Source: Monocercomonoides exilis (Eukaryota; Preaxostyla; Oxymonadida; Polymastigidae). Taken from it: a DNA stretch of 64,000 nucleotides. The position numbers were made by a program, and so were the translations under genes. The notes below the pieces were generated by a model. It was not told the DNA's origin. It saw only the letters and a list, made by a program, of their open reading frames with translations, and did not search any database. Shown here in pieces: positions 36,298-47,551 of the stretch. Within the stretch, counting starts at the first letter, position 1; every line of letters begins with the position of its first letter. The stretch spans positions 64,501 through 128,500 of the forward strand of contig LSRY02000041.1 in assembly GCA_001643675.2 (NCBI GenBank), in the 5' to 3' direction.

Positions 36298-36906
36298 TCA
36301 ACGCATTTCATCTATCCTTTTGATGAAAAAATCTCTGTCTCTTTCTTTCACTTCTTTTCCTTTCTTTTCAACTTTTCCGCTTTCAACATTCATCTCTCTT
36401 TCTCTCTCATTCTCAATCTCGTTATTCTCCATTCCTATTTCAAAATCAAATCCATCAACAACGTTAACTTCAGCCTCCTCTTTTTCTGTATTCATTCTGA
36501 TATCGACTTCATCCATTCCTCCTTCTGAAGTCTCTTTCTCACTCTTCACATTTTTCGCATCTTTTTCCATTTCATTCTTCTCCTTAACCTCCAACCCACA
36601 TCAACAATCGCGCCCCATCTCCGATTGTAAATCCTTTGCGATTAACAGATTGTCTTCTTCCACTCTTTTCGGTTCTTCTGAATCGCCTTTCAACGGCCAG
36701 ATCATTGCACACGTTTGCATTATCTCCCACATTGCTGTTTCGCACAGTACCGCAGCAGCTGTTGAGAACTGAATAATTCTCATTTCGCCTTTTTTAATAA
36801 AATCCAGCAGCGGTAGTCTAAATAACTTGAACAGCATGAGGAAGAAATTCAGAAGATTTCTCAAGTGAAATGCACGATCCTCACACAACCGCCGTTGATT
36901 CTTCAA
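36298..36906 (-). pseudogene. Minus-strand gene remnant, acidic plus hydrophobic segment
   Basis: Two adjacent minus-strand frames are present. 36906-36601 includes FHLRNLLNFFLMLFKLFRL and a mixed globular part. 36594-36298 is a Glu/Lys-rich charged segment. Frames are broken between them and further upstream, where coding-like pieces occur in three phases up to ~37200. No family is recognised. It may belong to the same former gene as the frame at 37837-37214. Confidence 0.35.
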
Positions 36907-37213
36907 GGTGTTTCAGGAAAAAGATGAAGAGAAAGATGATGAATTTCATCGAACGGTCACAATGTCCAGCCAGCCTTCAAATTCTTGCTCGTTGTTGGGG
37001 AACTGGAGGTGCTCAATGCTGTTTCACACACATCGCAGGGAGAACTCAGAGCTTCACGCATGTCTTAGAAGGTCCGGCCATATCTTTTTCTTCTATAAAA
37101 ACTGCTCAGACGAATGAACAAAAAGAAGATAAAGGATATTCACTAAAGACAAGAGCAATTGAACGCTGCTCATTTTGTTTCAGCGCGTGTGGCAGACACT
37201 TTTTGAGTGCACC

Positions 37214-37837
37214 CTAGGCTTCCAGCGAGTGTTGCTTTGAAGAGTGGTTGAGAAGCGTGATCAACATCATTAAGAAGACAGAGAGAGGAGAAAGCTGCTG
37301 CTGCAGTGAGGAGGAATAGAAGTAGGAGGAGGATGCAGAACCGGGCTCCGAGGAAATAGGAGATGCTGTTGATAATAACGATGCAAAAGGCAACGCATAT
37401 AATGTTGCAGCATTCTCTTCCGTTGTTTGAGCGAGCAACTCATAGAGCGGCTCAGGGCTTTCATGCCATGCAAACAGCAAAGCCAACTCAACGTCTTGCA
37501 GATTGGAAGATTCGGCAATGAGCTTGCGGACTGTTGTCTCAACGCTTCTCTTTTCGAATCGACAACGTATTCTAATTCTTTTGCGGGGCTCTGAAGAAAT
37601 GATAGAGGGCTCCGTGTCAGTGAGGCAAGGCTCATTTGAAACAGCACGTTGTATCGCAGTCATTTCGTCATATGGGCTCATTAACACTCTTTCGTGATCG
37701 TAGAAATTGTCCACCCGATCAGAAATCGCGTATGAACACAAACTTGATTTGAGTGCAAAATATGCAGTTTGTCTTTCGAATTCTGCTTTCCCCTTTTCCG
37801 ACTGAGAAAAATCAACGCGCTTTATTTCGCTCTGCAA
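37214..37837 (-). CDS. Unrecognised minus-strand frame, probable exon or remnant
   Basis: A 207-codon minus-strand frame with balanced composition that differs from the simple-sequence remnants around it. It includes EFERQTAYFALKSSL, YDEMTAIQRAV and DVELALLFAWHESPEPLYELL, followed by a Ser/Gln/Leu-rich end. The upstream frame is closed by a TGA just before EAQSIEKSVKGTL, and the annotated start is not an ATG, so a 5' exon or a break must exist. I see no known domain. The helical, Leu-rich middle could be part of a larger repeat protein. Confidence 0.4.
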   Translation of the reverse strand: MQSEIKRVDFSQSEKGKAEFERQTAYFALKSSLCSYAISDRVDNFYDHERVLMSPYDEMTAIQRAVSNEPCLTDTEPSIISSEPRKRIRIRCRFEKRSVETTVRKLIAESSNLQDVELALLFAWHESPEPLYELLAQTTEENAATLYALPFASLLSTASPISSEPGSASSSYFYSSSLQQQLSPLSVFLMMLITLLNHSSKQHSLEA

Positions 37838-38368
37838 GAAGCATACGTCTCCAGCAGCTGCCCTTCCAGTTAAAGTTCCTTTGACGCTTTTCTCTATGGA
37901 TTGAGCCTCCTGTCATACGCAGATATGCCTATAGCCTCTGCGGTTTTTGAGTATGCTCCCTTAAAAAATGTTGGAATAAGAAAATTGAAAAAAGAAAGTT
38001 GCGATGGAGTTGTGCTTGTAATACATGTCCTTTTCCAACAGCAGAAGCGGCTTGCACCTCTAATCCCACTTTGATGAAGAGAAAAATATCAAAGATGACA
38101 AAAACGACAACGAAAAAGAATAAGAGAAGGAGGAGGAAAAAGACAATGAAACAGATAAAGAACTATATATTTCCATTGCTCTTTGAATTCTATCAGATCC
38201 AGTTGATTTTGGTGTTCTGGTGAGCTTCAGTTGAATTTGCATGATCGCGCTTGTATGATCTTCTCCTTTTCATACAGTCAGTGATAAGGCAGATCCTTGG
38301 TGCAAAACCCGATCCTTTTAAATATGCTGATATCGAAAATTTTGAAAATAAATTCTCATCAACGCATT

Positions 38369-38379
38369 TCAAAAAAAAA

Positions 38380-38426
<47 letters not shown>

Positions 38427-38428
38427 AT
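38369..38428. repeat. (AAAT)n microsatellite
   Basis: About 14-15 tandem copies of the tetramer AAAT/AATA following a poly-A run, near the left end of transposon 2. Confidence 0.85.
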
Positions 38429-38679
38429 ATGATAAATAAATCCAATTATAATTATAAAACTATATTAAGCAATGTCGAAATCACAATTCAATGAAATGAT
38501 AAATGAAATAAAAAAGAACGAATATTTTCACTTTCATTTCTGGCACATAAAAAAATGATATCATAGATGAGTTATCGAAAGAAATTGACACAAATAATGA
38601 TGACAAATATCAAGAAATGCCAAAAGTGAAAACAAAAAACTGTTATCAGGATTTTCAATTTAATCATTAACAATATAAC

Positions 38680-40564
38680 ATGAGCAACAAAACATATCTC
38701 TCTCCTCTTCAACTTCATCGCGAGCTCGCATCCAGCAAATATCGTTCCATTTCTTCAACAACTAAAAAAATATTTGCAATTCGAAATGATTATTCACTGA
38801 AATGGCAAACTGTGGTGAATGATAAACTTAAATCCAAAAGAACTTGGTTCAGGGGAATCAAAGCACAAAAGGAAGGAAGGGATGTTGGAGTTGATGGGCA
38901 TCCTTTAACCATCAATTCACGACAGCTCGAAACAATAGCAAACCAAGTTCTTGTGAAGTTGTCGGAACAGAAAACTATTCGAGTGAATGACGTTCGAAAC
39001 ATGGTTTGATTTGTTATTTACTATTCCTTTTTTAAATATACATTTTAATGAGTGCGTGGACATTTTCGAAAAGGATTCAACAGATGAAAACGAGCCAAAA
39101 ATAATAAACGAAAAATGTGCAGACAAGTTGTTAAAAAAAGTAATTTTATTCGTACTGCAATTACAAGCCAACAGACATGTCAAAAATTGCTGCTCAATCA
39201 CCAGAGAATGTCAGACAATGGTTTGAAGAATTGTCAAATGTGATTAACAAAAATCACATTGATTCTTCAAAAATATTTAATTTTATTGAATCCTCATTGA
39301 ATATGAATGAAATTCCTCGAAAACTGATTGCTTGCCTAAAAAATCAAATTCCTCCATCTTCTCCAGCTCCTCCGAAAGTGCCAAATTCATCGTTGTGCTT
39401 ATGAGTATGTGCGGATGGATCCTCTCCATGAAAATTTCTTCTTTGTCCGACAAAACGTTCACCCGATGAATTTTCCACACTTACGTCTTTCGATATTGAA
39501 GTTCTTCTTTCCTCATCTGGATGGATTACAAAAGAGATTTTCAGGAGCATCATGATCAATTTTTGGATACCTGCGATTGTCTCTAAAGTTTAACCAACAT
39601 CGACACATAAAGCCCTGTTCCTAATGGATAATCATGGAACTCATTCAGACAATTCTGTTGCAGATTTTGCAGAGAAACACAATATCATTTTGAAGTGTTT
39701 TCCACCAAATATGACCCATCTATTACAACCGTGCGACTCGTGCATCTTTTCTCGTTTGAAAACAACTCTTTACAATAAATTTCACGTTCCTGTTCCGTTT
39801 TCGATTCATTCCTACAGATCTTCCCTTGCCTACACACTCCCTGAAGCAGTTGCTGCAGCAACAATGCCTTCTGCAATCAAATCAACTTTCATTAAAAGAG
39901 GAGTTTGGACTACTGCGGTATCCCCAGTTTTTGATCGCATATCTTTATCCCCAATACAAAATCACAAATGCAATTCCGAAACATCTGTTTCATCGAGAGA
40001 TTGGAGAGAAGAGTTGTTTGGGTATTATTCTCCTCAAAGTGACAAACAATTATCTTTTTCATAACCTTCAAAGCATTCATCTGTAAAAGATTTTGCAATA
40101 ACAAAAGAACCGACAACATTGATTGTTAATCACAGAAAATTTTCCTCTAACGAAAATTCCACTGAAGGAAAAACATCAAAAGAAGCTGATGAGATGGATG
40201 AATCTGAGCTAATGAAACAAACTGAATCAACAAAAGAGCATTTGGATTTTCTTCAAAAGCGGCTTGCGAAAATTGGAAAATTAACTTCATCTTCTTCTGA
40301 AAAGAAACGAAAGAATAAACATAGTCGACAAGAACTTAATGAAATGTTGAATAAAGAACCAGCAAAGGAAAAAAAGTCATCGAGAAAAAAAGCAAAGAGA
40401 GTAATTGAAATACTTAAAGATGATGAAAAAGAAGAAAAATCAACTTCTAAAAATGATAATAGAGATTTTGATCACCTTCCCAGAGAAATTTCTCCTTCAT
40501 TTAATTCGAAAGAGAAACGTATTCGAGAAACATACTACTCAAAATTCAACTGCAGAATAAAACT
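38680..40564 (+). pseudogene. DDE_1 transposase of transposon 2, broken
   Basis: The N-terminal frame 38680-39008 is open: SNKTYLSPLQLHREL, then KSKRTWFRGIKAQKEGRD, the DNA-binding region in this family. It then breaks into several frames. The catalytic part is still readable: IFNFIESSLN near 39274, where the family has NxDES, so the first catalytic Asp appears replaced; ALFLMDNHGTHS near 39612 with the second Asp; and THLLQPCDSCIFSRLK near 39715 with the third. Multiple stops and frameshifts lie between 39009 and 39612. A basic C-terminal tail follows (40119-40568, KSSRKKAKR). Inactive. Confidence 0.8.
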
Positions 40565-40857
40565 CTAGCCTTCACATCATTTTGAAGAACGAACAAGAAG
40601 TTTTCTTTTTAAATATTTGCTTCATATCGATTATTTTTAACCACACCAAAAATAATACAAAAACAAAATGTGTTTTCTTTGTTTATTATTTCATAATAAA
40701 ATTATTTAATATGTTGCCAAATACCTGGTTTCAACGAATAGTTAAATATATATTGTTTTTTGTTGAAGAAATATTAAACAACTTCGAAAAATGATCACAT
40801 TCTCTCTCTCTTTTGGTTCGTGTTTTTCTCCAAGGATCGGCTTTTGCACTGACTGTA

Positions 40858-42059
40858 TGTGATCTCCAGAAACTTCTTTATGATCTTGTGGATGTTTAGT
40901 GTTTCGCATAAACAGTGTAACTTGCTAATGTTTTCGACTCAGTGTATTTTTGAATCAGTCAACTCATTCGATCCTGATGAATGATGATTGGATGGAGAAT
41001 CATTAACAGAAGCATTTAAAGCGACTCTATGGTTGATAATTTGTGGTTGGTTGTTGTTGTTGATGATGATAATCAAAGAGAGTGAAATGCCATTCGAACA
41101 ACAAACTATTCTAAAAGATAAAGCAGTTTTTTCAGAAAGGTGTTCCGTTGAACTCTTTGAATAAAAAACAAATAAAATTAGAAAATGAGATAATCAGAAA
41201 ATGAATTGTTCAAATGAAGAAATAATTGGAGTGAACACACGAAATAAAGCACACTTCTTATATATTTTGCAAGCTAACAATATATATTTTTTTAACGGTC
41301 AAATCGAATATTCATCAATTGTTTGCAATATCGATAAATTGATATTAATTCTTCATTTAACTTAAAAAAGTTTTATAAATTGACATGATCATTGCGTTGT
41401 GGGCATTTCATTTTTTTTGCTCGAAACAGCATAAAATGATATCAAACTACCATCTGGTGTTGAAAATTCACCGTCCACTTTTGACCAAAACGCAAAAATT
41501 ATTTGGTTTTTTATGATCATTAATTTTGGAAATGTGATATTTGTTTGAATATTATTCATTTTATTTGTGAATATTATTGCTTTATTAATACAAACAAGTC
41601 ATCCGAAATTGGTTTTGATTTTTTTATTGTTTGAATATAGGTGAAAAAATGTCTTTTTTATTTTTCATTGAATTTTCATTTCAAATTTGAAAAATTTCTC
41701 TGTAAAATATTTCTTTCAAATATTTTTAATTTTTGAATGAATATGTATAGTATTATTGTTCTATTCGAAATATAACTGTTTTGATATAAATATCTTCATT
41801 GTTGAGTAACCACAACGGTTGATGAATATTCAGTGATGAGAAAAACATAAAAATAAAATTATTGTTAATTCGATAACAACCATAAAACAAAATTACACAC
41901 AAATAACAATAGCACTTCATTGTGTTAATCATCTGAAATATAGAAAGCAACATATAAATTTCTTTTTTTGTTGCATCACTCTCAAAGGAATGTTTTTTAA
42001 CTATATCATCATTAAAACATTTCCCGATAATCAATTCAATATCAATTAATATAAACAAT
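40858..42059. other. AT-rich DNA without genes
   Basis: About 1.2 kb of very AT-rich sequence with stops in all frames. The last ~130 bases show weak continued similarity, inverted, to 62.35-62.48 kb inside the USP-DDE element. Confidence 0.5.
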
Positions 42060-42373
42060 AAAAGGTTCAATAGAAAGCATTTCAATATCAACAAATTCAT
42101 GGTATCAAAGACAATTCCAAACAAAGAAGAATACTTATATAAAAAGTTCAAAAACAAACTTGTCTATTTTCGCTCTGTTTTCCATCCACTCTCCCCTTTC
42201 TGATATTTCTCTAACTTTGACTCAAAAAGATCAAATTCAACAAAGAAAAAAGGCAGACACAGTGATGAAACATCACTTCACACTCTCAGCTATTCCCCTT
42301 TCCTAAAACCTAATCCAAAAATAATTGAAACTCTTCACAACACCCATCAAATAATGAATCTCTATTTAGACAT
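42060..42373 (-). repeat. Repeat R2: inverted diverged copy of the 3' internal region of the USP-DDE element
   Basis: The reverse complement of 42060-42373 follows 62036-62345 closely, by eye roughly 85 percent identical. Shared landmarks are CTAAATAGAGATTCATT, GATGGGTGTTGTGAAGAG, GTGAAGTGATGTTTCATCACTGTGTCTGCC and ATACCATGAATTTGTTGA. It stops exactly where repeat R1 begins (42374), so R1 and R2 abut here. This is a fragment of a relative of the element at 57.4-63.1 kb. Confidence 0.75.
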
Positions 42374-43075
42374 ATGGGTGATTTTTTTTGATATCATAAA
42401 AAATTCCGACGTTTGATCAAAAAATTTTCATTAAGGGTGGGGTTGATAAGAAAAATTTAATTTGAAATTTCATAAAATAAAAGTTTTATATATCATTATT
42501 AATATTTATTTGTTGTTTTTAATTTGTTTTTAGTTGTTTTTATTACAAAATTTGAAAAAATATAAAAAAATATTCAAAAAATCTCAAAACTTAAATAAAC
42601 AGAACAAAACAAAAGTTCACTGGTTTGCAAAACATGATAATAATTATTACAATATGTTATCACTAATTTTTTTACATAAAAATTAGTTTTATGATGTTGT
42701 TGCAAAGAAATTTTGAAAATGAAATTGAAGATCATAAAACTTTTATTGAAAACAAACAATTTTTAAAAACACAAATGAAAAGTCTAATAGTTAAACTAGA
42801 TATTTATCAGATATTCAACAATTAGAAGTTGATATTAGCTTGGAAATAAATAATACTTTAAAGAAGTTATTTAAATAGATTGATCAAAGTTATTTTATGA
42901 AAATTACAAAGAAAGAATAAAAAAAAATAAAAAGAAATTCGAAAAATTTCACTTTTTTCACTTCAAAAGCTCACAACTATTATGAACATATCTTTTTCAT
43001 CATCTGTTCTTCTTTTAAGCATTGCCTCAGTTGTTTGGTGAACATTCCATTCAACTATTTTTTGAATATGCTTTT
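42374..43075. repeat. Dispersed AT-rich repeat R1, copy b (uninterrupted)
   Basis: A continuous counterpart of R1 copy a (30332-33050) without the ~2-kb insertion. It starts ATGGGTGATTTTTTTTGATATC and runs into coding-like DNA at ~43.2 kb, just as copy a does at ~33.1 kb. Confidence 0.75.
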
Positions 43076-43210
43076 CTGCGCTATTTCTTTCTCTTCGCAA
43101 ATCACTTTAAAAGCTGTGAAGATATGTGAATTAGTTTCTTTGCATTTTTCATCAGCCTTGCTTGGTTCAGTTTCAACGTTGATTTGAAGATGCAAGGGTG
43201 ACTTTAGAAA

Positions 43211-44420
43211 GTGGAGAGGATGGTTTTCGGGCTGATAACAATCAGCTTTTGGAGGGTTGTTATATTCAAGTACGAAACACTGGGCGAAGTGGCGAGCTCA
43301 ATGTTCTCACAGATCAAGTGCACTGGGAGCATCAGCGTGGTGGAATGCAGAGGGTGTACGATTGAGGGTGTGGAGAAGGGGAGCGGAGACGGGGGATGTG
43401 TAAAGATCGCAGCGAGACCAGACAAAGACACATGGCTTGTGTTGCGGGGTGTTTTTGGGGTGGGCAGATGTTGCCAGGCAGTTTGCCCTCTAGCACTCAG
43501 CGTATTCGTGCTGGACACATCCAGGCCCCACCTCCTCCTCTCATTTTCAACCTCCACTTCACCTTCCTTCACCACCTCCATCGCCTCCCACTCTTCCCAC
43601 ACTGACCCCGACCTCGATATCAGCCCCAACACCTTAATCACCTTCCACCGCTCCCACCAGATGTTCGTCGATTAGGACACCTGCTCCTCTGCCCTCCAGT
43701 GCGGCTCCCTGCCTGCTCCCTGCGACTTCATCTCCACAAATGTGTGATACATCTACCGCTCAATAGAAAAATACCTCTGGATCAGCCCACTCTTCCCTCT
43801 TCTTCCTCCTCGACGGACAACTGGCTGTGTCCTCCTTCCTCTTTTCCGCGGCTGACCAGCTCGTCCGCCTTTACTCCACCCATCTTTGTTCTTGCCTAGG
43901 CATCCTTCACCTCTCCAACATATCTGTCCATTCCCTCCCCCCTCACCTGCCCTGCTCATCATGCTCTCCACGCTTCCTCCCTCTTCCCCTCCGACTCCAA
44001 CCTCTCCACCCTCAGTGCTGCCTAGCCTCTGCTCCTGCTCGGAGATGACATCAGCAACTTTGTTGAGCATCTCATCACCACCTATCTCGCCATTGGAGGT
44101 TTCAGTGTTGTTATTCTCATCTCACTGTGTTAAATCATTCATAAAGTTCCTTCAGTGTGATGCGTTCCATCTTCACTGCAATCTTGATCGACAAGCTCTG
44201 TTGGAGTGTGCATACCAACAGCTTCCAGCACACCAGCAATATCCTTTCCATTTGTATATTTTCCCTCACCGCCAGCTGCAACCTCATCTGCTTGATATGT
44301 CAGAGCACTCAATATCTCCTCGTTCAAATGAGGAGGAGGAGTCATCCTTCCAAACACCTCTAAGTGACTCATCAACTGTTGATTCACTCGGCGCTGCAAA
44401 AAGAATCAACTCTCTCCTCT
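43211..44420 (+). pseudogene. Decayed repetitive surface-protein gene (beta-helix type), copy b
   Basis: The longest open part, 43211-43675 (+), reads MFSQIKCTGSISVVECRGC and GVEKGSGDGGCVKI. These are the Gly/Cys turn-and-short-strand units typical of right-handed beta-helix surface proteins. DPDLDISPNTLITF follows, which matches DLDLDFNKETFITF in copy a. The frame then closes at TAG (43673-43675) with VCVD-like ending HQMFVD and reopens in other phases (43886-44422). The parallel order of blocks in both copies shows that they arose by duplication before decay. It probably once encoded a large surface or secreted protein. Confidence 0.5.
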
Positions 44421-44446
44421 GACTTTCGTATCAATGCTTTCAGGCT

Positions 44447-45520
44447 TTAGTGTAAAGGAAGAAACAAATGAAAAAACATACCTTGAAATCTGTCATTCTT
44501 TGCTTTGAGAGAAAGAGAGAAAAGAAGGGGATATTGGGGAATTGAAGAAGAGGAAGAGGAAGGATAAGAAGAAGAAAAAGAATGTGAAGAAGAAGAAGGA
44601 GGAGGAAGAAGGAGAAGAAGGAGAAGAAGAAGAAGAAGACGAAGAAGAAGAGGAAGGAGAAGAGGAAGGAGGAGGAGGAGGGGGAAAAAAAGGAAAGGAA
44701 GGAAAGGAAGGAGGAGGTGCATAGGGGAGTATGGAAGAAGCAGTTGAGAAGAGAGCAGAGGCATTGAATTGAGCTTGAGTGGAAAGAGGAGGAGGAGAAG
44801 GAATAATCAGAGGAGGTTGAAGAAGAGCATTATCAGCTGCATTTGTTGTGTGTGTATCACATTCTATTCTTCAATACTTTCTGTTGAAGAATATGAAGAA
44901 GAAGATGATGACGACGAAGGAGAAGATGAAAGCAACGTTTGTGAGTTTATTTCAATATTACTTGCTTCTATGTTTGTATTTAGCTTATTTATGGATTTAT
45001 CATCCTCTTCTTCTTTTCTTTCTCTATCCTTCCTCTCTTTTCCTTCTCCATCTTTTCTCTTTCTTTCCTTCTTCCTTTTCTCCTTTTCTCCTTCTCTCTC
45101 ATCCTCCTTGCCCAGATCTCATCCTCTCTGTCTTCCAGTGCCTTCATTCCTTTCTCATCAAACCTCAGCTCCTGCGGATATTTCAGTATGCGAGCCAAAA
45201 TCCCCTCTTCTCCTTCGCACACAAGCTTCTCTATGTCCCATCCATCAACAGGCAGCAGCAACACGCTGTCTTCCATCGTGCTTCTCTGCCCGCAAGTCTC
45301 AGCATAGCCGACCCAGTGGTGGAGAAAAGAAGGAAAGGTGGGGCAGGCGAACAAGGTGGTTCTTGAGGAACAGAAGAAGAGGAAGAGGAAAAAAACAAAG
45401 AAGAAGAATATGTAACTGCGTATGAATGCGCAGAAGATTTCGAAATAGTCAGTCGAGTCTTTGCTGAAGAAGACGAAAGAGATGAGTTCCGCTTTTAACT
45501 TGCTTCCGGCTTCTTCTTCT
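44447..45520. other. Purine-rich low-complexity DNA and gene remnant
   Basis: Dominated by GAA/GAG/GGA tracts (about 44530-44730) and the complementary TTC/TCC tract (about 45000-45110), giving E/K-rich or L/S/F-rich frames. A minus-strand frame, 45354-44989, has one balanced segment (CEGEEGILARILKYPQELRF) and a charged end. No domain recognised. Confidence 0.35.
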
Positions 45521-45825
45521 GCCTTTAGATTTCAGATGCATTTTGCGAGAGAGTTTAGCATGCATGTGCAATAGAGATCGGTTTGAGGGTGTGGCTGCTG
45601 TGCTTCTTGTGTGTCTGTGCAAGTGGCTGGTTGATATGAGGAGATTGTTTGAAAACAGATGTATTTTGAGAGGCTGATGAAGAAGATGAAATAGAAGAAG
45701 ATGATGATGACGATGATGATGATGAAGCAGTTGGTACAGCTGTTGAGGAAGGAGAAAGGAAGTTGTTGATGAGCTGGGTTTAGAATGAGATGACTTTGAG
45801 AAATGAGAATATGAGTGAGGCTTTG

Positions 45826-45932
45826 AAGAAGAAGAAGAAGAAGAAGAAGAAGAAGAAGAAGAAGAAGAAGAAGAAGAAGAAGAAGAAGAAGAAGAAGAAG
45901 AAGAAGAAGAAGAAGAAGAAGAAGAAGAAGAA
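45826..45932. repeat. (GAA)n trinucleotide tract
   Basis: About 35 uninterrupted GAA units on the plus strand, followed by imperfect GAATAAAAA copies. It would encode poly-Lys, poly-Glu or poly-Phe/Leu, but no gene uses it. Long GAA/TTC tracts can form triplex DNA. Confidence 0.9.
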
Positions 45933-46058
45933 TAAAAAAAGAAGAATAAAAAGAAGAAGCAGATGTGCTTGGAAATTGCAAATAAGGCTGCGAAACTTCA
46001 GCTTCACCACTATTAGCGGAAGAAATTAAAGAAGGAAGAGGAGAAGAAGCTTCTTTCA

Positions 46059-46498
46059 CACTTTTTTTTGCTGTATTTGACTATTATCTTGTGAAATACA
46101 AAGAAAACTAACAGATAGTAAGCTTTTCTGATAAGTATCAGAAGAAGAAAAAGAAAAAATATTTGAATCAAACATCTTCAAACACATTCGTATTTTTACT
46201 TGTCTTTTGCTCAGAATATTTTCGTTCTTTTGAAATACAACTTTCATCATCATCTTCTTTTGTTGTTCTTTTGAAGAAAATAAGTTTTCTGAAATATTAT
46301 CTTCTCCTTTTTCTGAGTCTGAAAATGCTCTTTTATTTGGAAACACATCTGCACAGCTTTCAAAATAAACTGCTTGCCGATCAAAAGATAGATCATCTCA
46401 AATTAACAGCACCTTTATTATATAAACAACAATAGGCTATTCGAAATGCTCTTTTATCAACACCTTCCTCTTGTTCGCTTAGCTTTTGAAGATCGGGA
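46059..46498 (-). pseudogene. Minus-strand gene remnant ending at inverted repeat A
   Basis: Minus-strand coding-like sequence begins right at the edge of inverted repeat A: LSEQEEGVDKRAFRIAYCCL, then after a one-base frameshift RQAVYFESCADVFPNKRAF and NISENLFSSKEQQKK. The coiled-coil frame on the other side of the inverted-repeat unit (54843-54586) also runs minus, so both may be halves of one gene split by insertion. Not recognised. Confidence 0.35.
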
Positions 46499-46924
46499 GA
46501 GATATAATCTAAATGACAGACGAGTTGAGCAAAAATGCAAATAGCATTTGAAAAGCACTCTCTTTCTAATTATTTTAAAGTTGTAATTATTTGACGAAAC
46601 TTCGTCTGTCATGTTCAGTTTTAAAAATGCGAAAAATAAAAAAATAATGGATGTGATCATCAATTTTATATTTATATTTCCGTATCTCTTTGTATAGCTT
46701 ACAAAAATTAATGAACTCTGCTGTCTGTATGTTAATTTTTGTTGATTATTTGATTTTGTTGAGCTAAATAATAAAATTTTCATTTTTAGTGGGTTAATTT
46801 CTATCATTATTAAAGCACTTTCACTATCACCCTGCACCGATTAATATGGAAAGCGATATGTTGAATATGCTTTAAAATTTGTCAAATAGATATTTGAGGT
46901 GTGCTATAATTTTCTCTGTTTGTT
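46499..46924 (+). repeat. Inverted repeat A (426 bp)
   Basis: The outer end is GAGATATAATCTAAATGACAG and the inner end TTTTCTCTGTTTGTT. It is the reverse complement of 54160-54585. Frames within it are incidental. Confidence 0.85.
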
Positions 46925-47550
46925 ATTTTGATATGAGTCATTTTTTTTGAAAAGTCGCAAACGTTTAACTGATCTAAAAACAAGATCAAAAATGATCAAA
47001 AAATGGTGATCATTCCGTTCCCATCAATTATTGTCAAATATTTTATATTGCAAGTTTTTTCACTTTATCATAGAAAGCATTTCATTAATCTGACGATAAC
47101 GTGTCGAACGTTGATTATTTTATAGAGTTTTTTTTGTTAGCAATTGCTTACGAGCTATTTGAATCAAATGTTAAATAAGTTTTAATTTCTTCAATTTCAT
47201 TTCATTAGTTCGAATATTCGTTATGCATTTATGGATGTTATCTAAGTTTTTATAATTTTCTTTTGTTGCAAACCAAATAGAATTAATTTGCTTGAATTCT
47301 TTAATTTTTTTATAAGAAATTATTAAACATGAAAAATTCATCAAAACTTCACTCGTTACAATCGAAAGTTATTCAAAAAGTGGTTGACATAAAGCAATTA
47401 TAAATGTTATTATTAAGAATTGAAGTTATATAAATGATTTTTTTAAATAAATCTCCATTTTTGACAATCTCAAATAATCAGACTCTTCTAATATTTTTAT
47501 TCAAACAAGCTGTTTCAACAAGTTTCTAACTTTTCAGTCTGTGCCTTTTC
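46925..47550. other. AT-rich DNA, no gene
   Basis: Low-GC sequence directly inside inverted repeat A. No open frame, RNA-like structure or repeat beyond A/T runs. Confidence 0.5.
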
Positions 47551-47551
47551 C

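Larger units (their letters stand above)
38275..40855 (+). mobile_element. Decayed pogo/Tigger-like transposon 2 with TA target duplication
   Basis: The left end TA|CAGTCAGTG (TA at 38273-38274) and right end CACTGACTG|TA (TA at 40856-40857) are inverted and flanked by TA. This is the hallmark of pogo/Tigger elements, which begin CAGT and duplicate TA. A second inverted block (GATCCTTGG on the left, CCAAGGATC on the right) lies just inside. The length is 2,581 bp, with a plus-strand DDE_1 transposase remnant in the middle. Confidence 0.8.

Noticed and set aside
45780-46059. Poly-Lys and poly-Leu/Phe frames
   Set aside because: Produced only by the (GAA)n tract; no surrounding gene structure.
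46457-46837. 126-codon frame repeated at 54247-54633
   Set aside because: It is inside the 426-bp inverted repeats; the C-terminal parts differ where the repeat ends, so it is incidental to the repeat.
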